From NCBI GenBank assembly GCA_001664505.1, contig CP011806.1, forward strand, positions 4,106,177-4,170,176: a DNA stretch of 64,000 nucleotides, given 5' to 3'. The notes beneath the pieces were generated by a model. That model searched no databases. It was not told the DNA's origin and saw nothing but the letters and a program-made list of their open reading frames with translations. The position numbers and the translations under genes were made by a program. Shown here one piece after another: positions 55,980 to 64,000 of the stretch (position 1 is its first letter; each line of letters opens with the position of its first letter). Source of the stretch: Acidobacteria bacterium Mor1. GTDB taxonomy: Bacteria; Acidobacteriota; Polarisedimenticolia; Polarisedimenticolales; Polarisedimenticolaceae.

Positions 55980-56966
55980 TTAGATCCTTTGTGAGTGTGC
56001 TTCGCGGTACTGCTTCGGGCTCCCTTCGCCCGACTCGCGAAAAAGGCGTCGCAACGATCCGCTCGACGCGAAGCCGCAAGCCTCGGTGATCTCGTCGATG
56101 TTCAGGTCGGTCTCGCGGAGTAGCTTCCTGGCTCGCTCCAGTCGTCGCTGGGATGTCCAGGCGCCGTAGGTCTCGCCGGTATGCGCCTGGAACTTGCGAT
56201 GGAACGTGCGCTCGCTCATGCCGATTTCCCGGGCCGCGGCGGCGCCGGTAAAGGGTGTCGCCAGGTCCGCCTTCAGGCGGAGCAGGAAGTCCGCGAATCT
56301 CTGGTCCCTGGTCTCGGGGACCAGATTGTCCGGGCTGCGCTGGGAATGATCTCCCCCGCGTAGAGGAGGGGTGACCAGGCGGCGGGCGACCCGGTCGGCG
56401 ATCTCGCTGCCGTAGTCGCTACGGACGATGTGCAGGCAGAGGTCGATCCCGGCGGCGCTTCCGGCGGAGGTGAGGATACGGTCCTCAACGCAGTAGAGCG
56501 GCGTGCGATCTACGCGAACATCGGGGTTCTGGCTGATGAGCTCATCGAGGAAACGCCAGTGGGTCGTGGCCCGCCGGTTCGACAGCAAGCCGGTGGCGGC
56601 CAGGACGAACACGCCGCCACAGATACCGACGATCCGGGCGCCCCGCTCATGGGCTCGAACGATCGCGGCGGAGAGGTCCGCTGGAGGGCGTTGCCGGGGA
56701 TCCCGCCAACCCGGAACGACCACGATGTCGGCCTGATCCAATGCTTCGAGTCCGGCGTCTACGCACAGGTGAACGCCGCCGACGGCAAGCACCCGCTGCC
56801 CCTCCGCCGAACAGACCTGGAACCGGTACCAGTCCCTTCCCAGCTCCGGCCGGGCCAGGCCGAACACCTCCACGGCGATGCCGAACTCGAAGGTGCACAG
56901 CTCGCTGTAGGTGACCACGACCACCCGCGGGCCGGTCAGCTGATTCTTGCCAGTTCGATTCTTCAT
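55980..56966 (-). CDS. ftrA: FtrA/GlxA-type transcriptional regulator (DJ-1/PfpI domain + AraC HTH)
   Basis: This 328-residue protein has an N-terminal PfpI/DJ-1-like domain (VVVVTYSELCTFEFGIAVEVFGLARPELG, VVPGWRDP, IVGICGGVFVLAATGLL, THWRFLDEL, TSAGSAAGIDLCLHIVR). A C-terminal AraC-type double helix-turn-helix follows (AAAAREIGMSERTFHRKFQAHTGETYGAW; EACGFASSGSLRRLFRESG). The wording matches the FtrA subgroup. It is divergent from a decarboxylase-SDR pair, with a direct-repeat operator in between. Regulators of this type usually control small catabolic or stress genes in response to a ligand. Confidence 0.92.
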   Translation of the reverse strand: MKNRTGKNQLTGPRVVVVTYSELCTFEFGIAVEVFGLARPELGRDWYRFQVCSAEGQRVLAVGGVHLCVDAGLEALDQADIVVVPGWRDPRQRPPADLSAAIVRAHERGARIVGICGGVFVLAATGLLSNRRATTHWRFLDELISQNPDVRVDRTPLYCVEDRILTSAGSAAGIDLCLHIVRSDYGSEIADRVARRLVTPPLRGGDHSQRSPDNLVPETRDQRFADFLLRLKADLATPFTGAAAAREIGMSERTFHRKFQAHTGETYGAWTSQRRLERARKLLRETDLNIDEITEACGFASSGSLRRLFRESGEGSPKQYREAHSQRI

Positions 56967-57007
56967 CTCTCAACAATAGCGCGGGAAAGACGGGTGCTAG
57001 TAGGTGT

Positions 57008-57035
57008 TGGCAGCATATCGCCGATATCTGGCAGC
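57008..57035 (+). promoter_or_regulatory. FtrA/AraC-type operator, copy 2
   Basis: TGGCAGC repeats 21 bases apart with ATATC-GCC-GATAT between them. It lies 41 bases upstream of the ftrA-like start codon and 77 upstream of the decarboxylase start. The spacing of two helical turns and the divergent gene layout fit an AraC-family dimer site. Confidence 0.65.
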
Positions 57036-57112
57036 CGATGCGCCTGCGCCGAGGCTCGGCCGATCCTAGGATTGAGGGGGTCGCAAGAAACCTCCGAACC
57101 CGTGGAAGCCGG

Positions 57113-58480
57113 ATGAGCCGATCAACCCGCGAACTGCTCCAGATCACCTCCGAGCTGGCCAATCGCTACATCGAGGAGCTGGGCCGGAGAGAGGTCGTGC
57201 CCGGCGCGGAGGCCGTCCAGGGGCTTCAGGAGTTTCACGAGCCGATGCCCGTGGACGGGACCAGCCCCGAGCAGGTGATTCGCCGGCTCGACCGCTTCGG
57301 CTCACCCGCCACCGTGGCTACCACCGGCGGCCGTTACTACGGCTTCGTCGTCGGGGGCGCCTTGCCGGTCTCGGTCGCGGCCAACTGGTTGGCCACAACC
57401 TGGGATCAAAACGCCGGCGCCTGGGCACTGGCTCCGGTAGCCGCGGAACTCGAGACGGTGGCTGCCGGATGGTTGCTCGAGATCCTGGACCTGCCGCGGA
57501 ACGCGGCCGTGGGGTTCGTCACCGGCTCCACCATGGGCACCTTTTCGGGCCTCGCCTGCGCCCGGGCGGACCTGCTGGCCCGCCTCGGCTACGACGTCAA
57601 ACGGCGGGGTCTCGCCAACGCGCCGCAGCTGCGCATCGTCGTGAGCCGGGAGATCCACCCGACGAATCTGCTCACCCTCTCGTACCTGGGCTTCGGTCTC
57701 GGCGACATCGAGTACAGCGCCACCGACGAGGAGGGGCGCATCATTCCCGAGCAGATGCCGGTGCTCGATTCCCGGACGATCGTCCTGCTCCAGGCAGGCA
57801 ACATCAACTCGGGCTCCTTCGACGACTTCGAACAGATCTGCCGCGAGGCCAGGGCTGCAGGAGCGTGGGTTCACGTGGACGGTGCCTTCGGACTGTGGGC
57901 TCGCGCTTCCTCGTCCAAGAAGCATCTGACCCGCGGGATAGAGAAGGCTCATTCCTGGAGCGTCGACGGTCACAAGTGGCTCAACCTACCCCAGGATTCC
58001 GCCATCTACGCCTGCCGCAAACCGAAGGTGGTCGAGGAGGTGTTCGGGGTCAACGCGACCTACCTCATGCGGGATGGGCGCCGACAGCCCAACAACCTGG
58101 TGCCCGAGCTCAGCCGCCGCGCCCGGGGCGTGGAGTTCTGGGCGGCGCTCAAGAGTCTCGGCAAGCGGGGCGTGGAGGAACTCGTGAACCGATCCTGTGC
58201 CCACGCCCGCCGCTTCGCCGAGGGCCTCGCCGACGCGGGATACGAGGTGCTCAACGATGTCGTGCTCAACCAGGTGGTCTTCGCCTGCCGCGACGAAACC
58301 GCGACCCGGGACGCCCTCGCAAGGATTCAGGCCAGCGGCGTGACCTGGCTCGGGCCCACCACCTGGAAGGGACGTCTCTGCATGCGCATCAGTGTTTCTT
58401 CCTGGGCCACCACCGACGAAGATGTCCAACGATCCCTGGCGGTCATGGAACGCGCCATCCAAGGAGAGGTTCTGAAATGA
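57113..58480 (+). CDS. PLP-dependent group II amino acid decarboxylase/aminotransferase-like protein
   Basis: This protein has 455 residues. The ATG at 57113 has GGAAG upstream. Signatures include GFVTGSTMGTFSGLACARADLL, AGNINSGSFDDFEQIC, AWVHVDGAFGLWA and the Schiff-base Lys in HSWSVDGHKWLNLPQDSAIY. These belong to the DOPA/diaminobutyrate/glutamate decarboxylase family. Its substrate is unknown. The end overlaps the next SDR gene by four bases, so a two-step reaction on an amine or amino acid is plausible. Confidence 0.9.
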   Translation: MSRSTRELLQITSELANRYIEELGRREVVPGAEAVQGLQEFHEPMPVDGTSPEQVIRRLDRFGSPATVATTGGRYYGFVVGGALPVSVAANWLATTWDQNAGAWALAPVAAELETVAAGWLLEILDLPRNAAVGFVTGSTMGTFSGLACARADLLARLGYDVKRRGLANAPQLRIVVSREIHPTNLLTLSYLGFGLGDIEYSATDEEGRIIPEQMPVLDSRTIVLLQAGNINSGSFDDFEQICREARAAGAWVHVDGAFGLWARASSSKKHLTRGIEKAHSWSVDGHKWLNLPQDSAIYACRKPKVVEEVFGVNATYLMRDGRRQPNNLVPELSRRARGVEFWAALKSLGKRGVEELVNRSCAHARRFAEGLADAGYEVLNDVVLNQVVFACRDETATRDALARIQASGVTWLGPTTWKGRLCMRISVSSWATTDEDVQRSLAVMERAIQGEVLK

Positions 58481-59178
58481 AAGACAAGGTCGCCATCATC
58501 ACCGCCGCCGGTCGAGGGATGGGCGCTGCAACGGCCCGCCGCCTGCACGCCGAGGGCTACCGGCTGGCCCTGATGTCTCCCTCCGGTTCCGCCCGCGCCC
58601 TTGCCGACGACCTGGGCGCCGTCGGGATCGACGGCTCGGTCACGGACCCCGAAGACACCGCCCGCCTGGTGGACACGTGCATGTCGACCTACGGCCGCAT
58701 CGACGCTCTGGTCAACAACACCGGGCATCCCGCTTCCGGCCCCATGCTGGAACTTTCGGAGCAGGATTGGACCCAGGGGTTCGAGTTGATCCTGCTCAGC
58801 ATGATCCGCGCCTGCACCGCAGTGGTCCCGATCATGCAGAAACAAGGGACCGGAGCGATCGTCACCGTGTCGACCTTCGGTGCCTTCGAGCCCAGCGCCC
58901 GTTTCCCGATCTCGAGCACCCTCCGGGCCGCCGTGGCCTCCTACTCGAAGCTGTTGAGCGACCAATACGCAAGCGCCGGGATCCGCGTCAACTCCGTGCT
59001 GCCCGGCATGATCGATAGCTACCCCGAGGAGAGCGAGATCGTGAAGACCATCCCGCTGTCGCGCTACGGCCGGGTGGAGGAGGTTGCCGACACCATCGCT
59101 TTTCTGCTGTCGGACCGTGCGGGCTTCATCACCGGCCAGGGTCTGCGTGTCGACGGGGGGATGACCCGCGCGGTCTAG
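58477..59178 (+). CDS. SDR family oxidoreductase (atypical active site)
   Basis: This 233-residue protein starts inside the decarboxylase stop (ATGA). It has the dinucleotide site TAAGRGMGAATARRL, NNTGHP and the C-terminal GQGLRVDGGMT. Where classical SDRs have YxxxK, this protein reads RFPISSTLRAAVASYSK, so Tyr and Lys are replaced by Ser and Arg. A distinct SDR subgroup shares this ISSxxRA form. It is probably still a Rossmann-fold protein, but with altered or unusual catalysis. Confidence 0.88.
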   Translation: MKDKVAIITAAGRGMGAATARRLHAEGYRLALMSPSGSARALADDLGAVGIDGSVTDPEDTARLVDTCMSTYGRIDALVNNTGHPASGPMLELSEQDWTQGFELILLSMIRACTAVVPIMQKQGTGAIVTVSTFGAFEPSARFPISSTLRAAVASYSKLLSDQYASAGIRVNSVLPGMIDSYPEESEIVKTIPLSRYGRVEEVADTIAFLLSDRAGFITGQGLRVDGGMTRAV

Positions 59179-59242
59179 CGTCGACGCGCCCTCCTCGCCT
59201 TCGAGCGTGATATCGTCTCGATTCTCCTGAAGGAGGGCTGCC

Positions 59243-59905
59243 GTGTCCCGTTCGGCGACGTATCCCGCGACATTCTGCCTCGTAGCCTTTGTGCTGCTGC
59301 TGTCGGTGCCGCCGGCTGCCGAGTCATCGGATCCGCCGGGCGAGGCTCCGCCGATGGTCGTCTTCCGGCCGCCGTCGTCGGAGGAACTGGCCGCCATCAC
59401 GAAGCCGGACCTCCGCATGGAGTTGCTGCGGTTGGCCGCGGCGGACCAGCAGGCTCGGCTGGTCGGAGGCTGCGGCGACGAGAAGGCGGACGTCGAAGAG
59501 GCCGCCGCCAACGTCGACGCCGTGGATCAGGCCAACACCGCCCGGATCCGCCGGATCGTCGAAGAACATGGCTGGCCCACGGTAGCCATGGTCGGAAGCG
59601 ACGGGGCCCGGGCGGCATGGTTGCTGGTGCAGCACGCCGACCACGAGCTGGAGTTTCAGCAGCACAGCCTGGAGTTGATGGCGTCTCACGCCGAGAACGA
59701 CCAGGCCGATCGAATCGACGTGGCCTATCTGACCGATCGAGTCCGGGTCAACGAAGGCCGTCCCCAGCTCTACGGGACCCAGTTCTACTGGGCCGACGAC
59801 AAGCGTGTCCCGCAGCCGATCGAGGATCCGGATAACGTCGACGAGCGGCGCAAGGGCCTGGGCATGCGCACCCTCCGGTCCTATTCGAAGTTCGTCAACA
59901 CGTGA
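59243..59905 (+). CDS. DUF6624-like exported protein
   Basis: This 220-residue protein has a signal peptide (FCLVAFVLLLSVPPAAES). The family pattern is clear: RIRRIVEEHGWPTVAMVGSDGARAAWLLVQHADHELEFQQ, then AYLTDRVRVNEGRPQLYGTQFYW. Members are small secreted proteins of unknown function. Its stop overlaps the GTG start of the next gene. Confidence 0.8.
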   Translation: MSRSATYPATFCLVAFVLLLSVPPAAESSDPPGEAPPMVVFRPPSSEELAAITKPDLRMELLRLAAADQQARLVGGCGDEKADVEEAAANVDAVDQANTARIRRIVEEHGWPTVAMVGSDGARAAWLLVQHADHELEFQQHSLELMASHAENDQADRIDVAYLTDRVRVNEGRPQLYGTQFYWADDKRVPQPIEDPDNVDERRKGLGMRTLRSYSKFVNT

Positions 59906-61113
59906 GCCGGCCAACGGTTGCCGGGCGGCGACTAGGTGTTGGCGCAGTGACTCCCTCGATTGTCTTGACCGGCCTCGACCGGGCTCATGAGGAGAGTTTT
60001 CGAGAGGCTCTCGGCGGATCGCCGCGCAGGTTCTTCATTCGCGCCCAGCGCATCGTCTGGGGGATCAGCCAGTCCGATCTGATCCAGGTCGACGTGGCGA
60101 AGCAGTGCCGGGAACTCGTGCGGCGCTACCCCGAGACCCCGGCCAGTCACCTGCTCGATGCCTATCGCCTCCGGGCAGAGGAGGACCCGGCTGCGGACGA
60201 GGCATTGGCCCGGGCGCGAACCCTGGCAGCCGGCGGGCACCCCCTCGACTTTCTCTTGCCCAGCGACGATGAGTGGGCCTGCGTCGTGCCGCAACAGAAA
60301 CTGCACAACGTGGTGCCCGATCGGGTCTGGCGGGTTTCCGCCAACTACCCGATGCGCGGATGTTCTCTGCCGTCCCAGTCGACCTCGACGATCATTCGCA
60401 GCGAGAAGGGCGAGCTCGTCATCGTCAATCCGCTTCCCTACGAACCCGGGATTCGAACCGAGATCGACAGCCTCGGGCCGGTTACGGCCCTGGCGGTTCA
60501 GGGGAAGGCGCACAGCAAGCACGTGGAGTCCTCGGCCGCGAGTTTTCCCGGAGCCAAGGTGTTCGGCAGCCGCGGGCACCTGACCCACCCTCCCGCGGCT
60601 CATCTGCGTTTCGACAGCATCCTGGCCGAAGACGGCCCGGCTCTTTCCGACGAGATCGAGGAGATTCTCGTCGACGGTTCCGCCCTCGAAGAGGTTCTGC
60701 TGCTGCATCGCCCCTCGGGGTTGCTCATCGTGCAGGACATCTTCGCCGCCAACCTGCCGAACCAGAAGGGGCGGCCCTTTCTCGGACGGCTGTACTACTT
60801 CTCCTTCGGCCTGATGGACCGGATCGGATGCCTCGCCTACATGCCGATGATGTGGAGCGATCTCCCCCGTTTCCAGAGTCGTCTGCGGCGGGTGCTCGAG
60901 TCCGGATACCGGAATGTCGTCGGCGCCCACTGGGGACCGAAACTCCTGACCGAGGAACAGGTCGAGGAATTCTCGGGAGTGCTGCGCTGGATCGTGGGCC
61001 TCGGAGGCCTGGCCCACAAGACCCTGTTGGCCCGCTACTTCACGGCCCAGCCGACCTTTTTACGGGACCTGATCCGCTACAAGCGAGCCCTGCGAAAGGC
61101 TGGGCAGGTCTAG
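59902..61113 (+). CDS. DUF4336/metallo-hydrolase-like protein
   Basis: This 403-residue protein starts at GTG 59902 inside the previous stop. Residues ~155-390 follow the DUF4336 pattern: VNPLPYEPGIRTEIDSLGPVTALAVQGKAHSKHVESSAASFPGAKVFG and LIVQDIFAAN. This is a metallo-beta-lactamase-like fold with a divergent metal site. The N-terminal ~140 residues are different and helical. Function unknown; probably acts with its coupled DUF6624 neighbour. It overlaps the convergent HDOD gene by four bases. Confidence 0.7.
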   Translation: MSRPTVAGRRLGVGAVTPSIVLTGLDRAHEESFREALGGSPRRFFIRAQRIVWGISQSDLIQVDVAKQCRELVRRYPETPASHLLDAYRLRAEEDPAADEALARARTLAAGGHPLDFLLPSDDEWACVVPQQKLHNVVPDRVWRVSANYPMRGCSLPSQSTSTIIRSEKGELVIVNPLPYEPGIRTEIDSLGPVTALAVQGKAHSKHVESSAASFPGAKVFGSRGHLTHPPAAHLRFDSILAEDGPALSDEIEEILVDGSALEEVLLLHRPSGLLIVQDIFAANLPNQKGRPFLGRLYYFSFGLMDRIGCLAYMPMMWSDLPRFQSRLRRVLESGYRNVVGAHWGPKLLTEEQVEEFSGVLRWIVGLGGLAHKTLLARYFTAQPTFLRDLIRYKRALRKAGQV

Positions 61114-62189
61114 TTCGCGGGTTGCCGGCGATCCGGTTCGCTACGGATTTCAAGCAGGTCCGTCGCCGCGGTATCTCGGCATTCACCCTTCCCGGGTGAA
61201 CAGCCCGCGCATTGCCGGGAACCCTCCGGGCAACACATCGAGAGGTACTGCTGCGGGGCGTCGTTCTGACTGTCATAGATGCCCAGCAGGACGTCGCCCT
61301 GGAGACGGGCCCGTTCGGCGATCTCTTCGAATCCGTCCTGATCGAGCGTAAGAGTGTCGCGGAAACGGTCGGCATCGGGGACCGGGCGAGGGGCGTGCCC
61401 GCACACGCAGTGGCACGAGATCGCGGCCGATGCCCGGATCAACGCAGCGAGCTTTTCGGCCCGAGAGTCCTGGGTGGCCGCTTGACGTCGATGCTGTTCG
61501 AGGGCGACGCCCAGGATCGCAGGAAGCTTCCAGCGTTCCACCAGGATCTTGGCGGCCACCGGCGTGAGCGGATCGATCGCGGCGTGTAGATCCGATGGGT
61601 TCGGCCGCGCCACGATCCCGTTTTCGATCAAGGCCTCGATGCCGACTACCAGCACCGGCTCGCCGATCGTATGCATCAAGCCGGCGAGGTGCCCGAGTTC
61701 CGGCCTGGCATCTGCGTATGGCGCAAGCAGCTCGCCGGCCGCGGCGGCGTACACGGACTTCTTCCAACAAGAGCGCAAGAGCGCGTGATACTCGTCGTCG
61801 GTCGACCGAAAGGTCTTCTCGCTTGCGCTTCCGATGGTGAACGAAGCCACCATCTCGACGCCGAGCCGGGTCACGGCCCTATCGGTCCCGTAGATCGGGT
61901 ACTTGCCCCGATAGGTCGGGCTGTTGCTCAGTAGCTCCAGCTTCGCCGCGAGTTCGGGTTCGCGTTCGACCACTTTCGCCAGATCGGGTCCCGTGGTTGC
62001 CAGCTGGGACGACAGCCACAGAAGGCGCGTCGCAATCTCTTCGAGGACCGGAAGTTCAATCAGGCCCGCTTCGAGCCGCTCGCAGACTCGTCTCCTGAGT
62101 TCGACGAGGGCAGGGTCCTGAACCGGGGCGCACCGATGTCCTTCGATTGCGATGCCGCATGAGCAGGGAGTGGAGTCGAAGGTAGGCAT
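61110..62189 (-). CDS. HDOD domain protein
   Basis: This 359-residue protein has the HDOD (HD-related output) pattern: LPVLEEIATRLLWL, LAKVVEREPELAAKLELLSNSP, AVTRLGVEMVASFTIGSAS, HLAGLMHTIGEPVL, and LPAILGVALEQHRRQ. Such domains are usually signalling outputs without nucleotide phosphodiesterase activity. Short Cys-rich segments occur near both ends (TPCSCGIAIEGHRC; SMCCPEGSRQCAGC), which may bind metal. No signal peptide. Confidence 0.85.
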   Translation of the reverse strand: MPTFDSTPCSCGIAIEGHRCAPVQDPALVELRRRVCERLEAGLIELPVLEEIATRLLWLSSQLATTGPDLAKVVEREPELAAKLELLSNSPTYRGKYPIYGTDRAVTRLGVEMVASFTIGSASEKTFRSTDDEYHALLRSCWKKSVYAAAAGELLAPYADARPELGHLAGLMHTIGEPVLVVGIEALIENGIVARPNPSDLHAAIDPLTPVAAKILVERWKLPAILGVALEQHRRQAATQDSRAEKLAALIRASAAISCHCVCGHAPRPVPDADRFRDTLTLDQDGFEEIAERARLQGDVLLGIYDSQNDAPQQYLSMCCPEGSRQCAGCSPGKGECRDTAATDLLEIRSEPDRRQPAN

Positions 62190-62348
62190 GTTGTCGAGAG
62201 CATGGGGCTCCCTCGCGACCTACGCCAGCAGTCGCGCGCCCGGAAACAGGAGTGAATCGGTACGTAGTCTCGCAGCAGCACGCAGAAAGCGCGCGAAATG
62301 AAGCCTTGAGTCAAGTTTGCCGGCACCGGCGCGTGGTAAAAAGAGCCC

Positions 62349-64000
62349 TTGTCCCGACGCCGACACAGCTTGTTGTTTCTGCTGATTGCCGTTGCGACGG
62401 CTTGCGGCACCGAGTCGTCACCGCCGGCGAGCCCGGCTGCCACGCTGGGGCAACCGGACATCCGGCCCAGGCTCGCGGAGCCCGCGGTGCCATACGTTGC
62501 ACCCGGATCCGATTGGGAGCGTTTTCGCGTCCTCATCTGGCAGCGGCGCACCCGCGTGCGGGACGATCTGGAGCTGTACCGCAGCCTGGGTTTCGACGCC
62601 TTCCACATCGACCGGGGCGGCGACCGGGCGTCGGACGTCGCCTTCGCCCGCGAGCAGGGGCTTCCTTACTACGTGGATCACGCCGCGGACAAGGGGTGGC
62701 TGCATCTGACCGATCGCCACGGGCGCGCGCGGATCATGGGCAAGCGTGAGGTGCTGAGCCGGCCTCACAGCCTGGCCGATCCCGCTACCCTCGAAACCCT
62801 CGAGGGGTTTCTCCGGGCCAATGTCGAGGTGACCCGCAACGGCCCGGTGCTGGCCTATGCCTTCGACGATGAACCCAGTTTGGGGTCGTTCACCTCTCCG
62901 GTCGAGGTGGACGGCTCGGCGCGCTCGGTCGCCGGCTATCGGAAATGGCTGCAAAGCCGCTACGGGAGCATCGAGAGCCTGAATCGTTCATGGGGCACGG
63001 AGCTTGCGGCCTTCTCCGAGGTCTGGCCCCGTTCCTTCGGACAGGTGCGTCCCACCAACGCTCCCTTTGCCCAGTGGAACCTGGCGCCCTGGTGCGACTG
63101 GCGCAGCTACATGGACGATCAGTTCGCGGCGACCATGGCGCGGTTGACCCGCTTCACCAACGGGCTCGATCCGAATACTCCCGCGGGCTTCGTCGGCGGA
63201 CAGCAGCCGGCGCCCTACGGCGGCTACGACTACGCGAAGCTCGCCCGGTCGGTCCAGTGGATCGAGTCCTACGACATCGGCGGCACCAACGAGATCCTGC
63301 GTTCGCTCTGGCGTCACCCCGAGCGGCGGCCCCACGTCCAGACCTGGTTCAGCAGCGGCGACGCTCGGCGGGACGGGTGGTTTCTCTGGTACTACCTGCT
63401 TCACGGCAATCGTGGGGTGATCGCCTGGCCCGAGCATGACCGGCGTTCCTGGTTCCGCTACGGCGACGACGGCAGGCCCGCTCCGTTCATACGCGACAAT
63501 GTCGAGACGATCCGCGAGGTCCAGAGCGAGCTGTCACGACACATCCTCGACCCGGATCTTCGTTTCGACGCCGACCCGGTCGCGGTGCTCTACTCCCACC
63601 CGTCGGTGCAGGTGAGCTGGGCGATGGATGCTACTGCTCACGGCAACAGCTGGCACCGCCGCTTCAGCCGCATCGACAACCGCTGCCAGTCGGCGGGCAA
63701 GAACCGGGTCGCCTGGTTCAAACTACTGGAGGATGCCGGCTTCCAGTACGAGGTGATCACCGGCGAACAGGTTGCCGCGGGAGGGTTGAGCGACGGCGGT
63801 TACCGGGTGCTGGTGCTCAACCGGGCGGTCGCGCTCTCCGCTGCCGAGGCCGAGGCGATCCGCGGGTTCGTCAACCGGGGAGGCACGGTGATCGCCGATC
63901 ACCTCACCGGCCTGTTCGATGAATCGGGTCGCGGCCGGCCTGAGGGTGGCGTTCTCGACGATCTGTTCGGTCTCCGGCGCGACGAGGCCCGCGGCTATCT
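62349..64000 (+). CDS. GH42-like glycoside hydrolase lipoprotein, 3' end outside window
   Basis: At least 550 residues are visible. The only start between an upstream in-frame stop (62337) and the domain is TTG 62349. It opens a signal peptide with the lipobox VATAC. The catalytic-domain pattern (LGFDAFHIDRGG, FAREQGLPYYVDH, LAYAFDDEPSLGSF, YRKWLQSRYGSIESLNRSWGTELAAFSEV, WFLWYYLLHGNRGV) is that of GH42 beta-galactosidase-like enzymes, with a likely acid/base Glu in DDEPS. The gene continues past the window end. Confidence 0.85.
   Translation, partial: MSRRRHSLLFLLIAVATACGTESSPPASPAATLGQPDIRPRLAEPAVPYVAPGSDWERFRVLIWQRRTRVRDDLELYRSLGFDAFHIDRGGDRASDVAFAREQGLPYYVDHAADKGWLHLTDRHGRARIMGKREVLSRPHSLADPATLETLEGFLRANVEVTRNGPVLAYAFDDEPSLGSFTSPVEVDGSARSVAGYRKWLQSRYGSIESLNRSWGTELAAFSEVWPRSFGQVRPTNAPFAQWNLAPWCDWRSYMDDQFAATMARLTRFTNGLDPNTPAGFVGGQQPAPYGGYDYAKLARSVQWIESYDIGGTNEILRSLWRHPERRPHVQTWFSSGDARRDGWFLWYYLLHGNRGVIAWPEHDRRSWFRYGDDGRPAPFIRDNVETIREVQSELSRHILDPDLRFDADPVAVLYSHPSVQVSWAMDATAHGNSWHRRFSRIDNRCQSAGKNRVAWFKLLEDAGFQYEVITGEQVAAGGLSDGGYRVLVLNRAVALSAAEAEAIRGFVNRGGTVIADHLTGLFDESGRGRPEGGVLDDLFGLRRDEARGY

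Overview
The window is a 64 kb piece of a G+C-rich, Gram-negative bacterial chromosome. The gene style suggests an Acidobacteriota member, perhaps of the Thermoanaerobaculia type. The clues are a Ser/Thr kinase fused to a TolB-like propeller, several secreted PD40/HAF-repeat proteins, an ExbB-ExbD-ExbD-TonB operon, a membrane pyrophosphatase, and TolC and outer-membrane barrel genes. This placement is inference from gene style only; no rRNA is present.

Layout. 1-5.6 kb: 3' part of an S9 peptidase, a Ser/Thr kinase with a propeller, and a small outer-membrane barrel. 5.6-9.1 kb (minus): lepA, an Asp/Glu racemase and fabI. 9.2-10.2 kb: an SRPBCC-ArsR pair with a probable operator. 10.3-15.4 kb (minus, lower G+C): a secreted RHS/Ig-like protein with a transglycosylase-like C-terminus, plus a secreted partner. 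15.5-22.7 kb: secreted and regulatory genes, including a secreted TonB-C protein, a sigma factor, PD40, DUF1028, HAF-repeat and CPBP proteins, and a Cys-rich protein. 22.7-25.7 kb (minus): tsaD-mtnA and a membrane-anchored unknown. 25.9-29.7 kb: the catalytic subunit of a split acyl-CoA mutase and two Opp/Dpp ATPases. 29.7-37.1 kb: TolC, a YIP1-like protein and a MacB-type ATPase, then exbB-exbD-exbD-tonB and a TPR protein, ending at a strong terminator. 37.2-38.2 kb: an EIIA-like gene and the tmRNA gene.

The standout region is 38.2-45.5 kb. This leftward-transcribed, visibly more A+T-rich island sits directly on the 3' end of the tmRNA gene and is bounded by two imperfect copies of a ~130 bp palindromic repeat. 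In transcription order it carries a 2TM protein with a soluble PLD/TIR-like domain, a SAM methyltransferase, a cytidine deaminase overlapping (ATGA) a multi-TM protein with a C-terminal TIR/deoxyribosyltransferase-like domain, a 21-bp G/C homopolymer, and an HNH nuclease fused to an SF1 helicase. IS3 and GIY-YIG remnants lie at its edges. It looks like an uncharacterised defence or nucleotide-stress island.

45.6-64 kb returns to ordinary chromosome: an S41 peptidase, a sigma factor/anti-sigma-like/racemase operon, two lipoproteins, a Cys-rich exported protein, a serine hydrolase, hppA, an ftrA-like regulator divergent from a PLP decarboxylase-SDR pair, a DUF6624/DUF4336-like pair, an HDOD protein, and the 5' part of a GH42-like lipoprotein. 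A matching 28-bp direct-repeat operator occurs beside ftrA and again upstream of the PD40 lipoprotein gene at 49.07 kb, which links two loci 8 kb apart.
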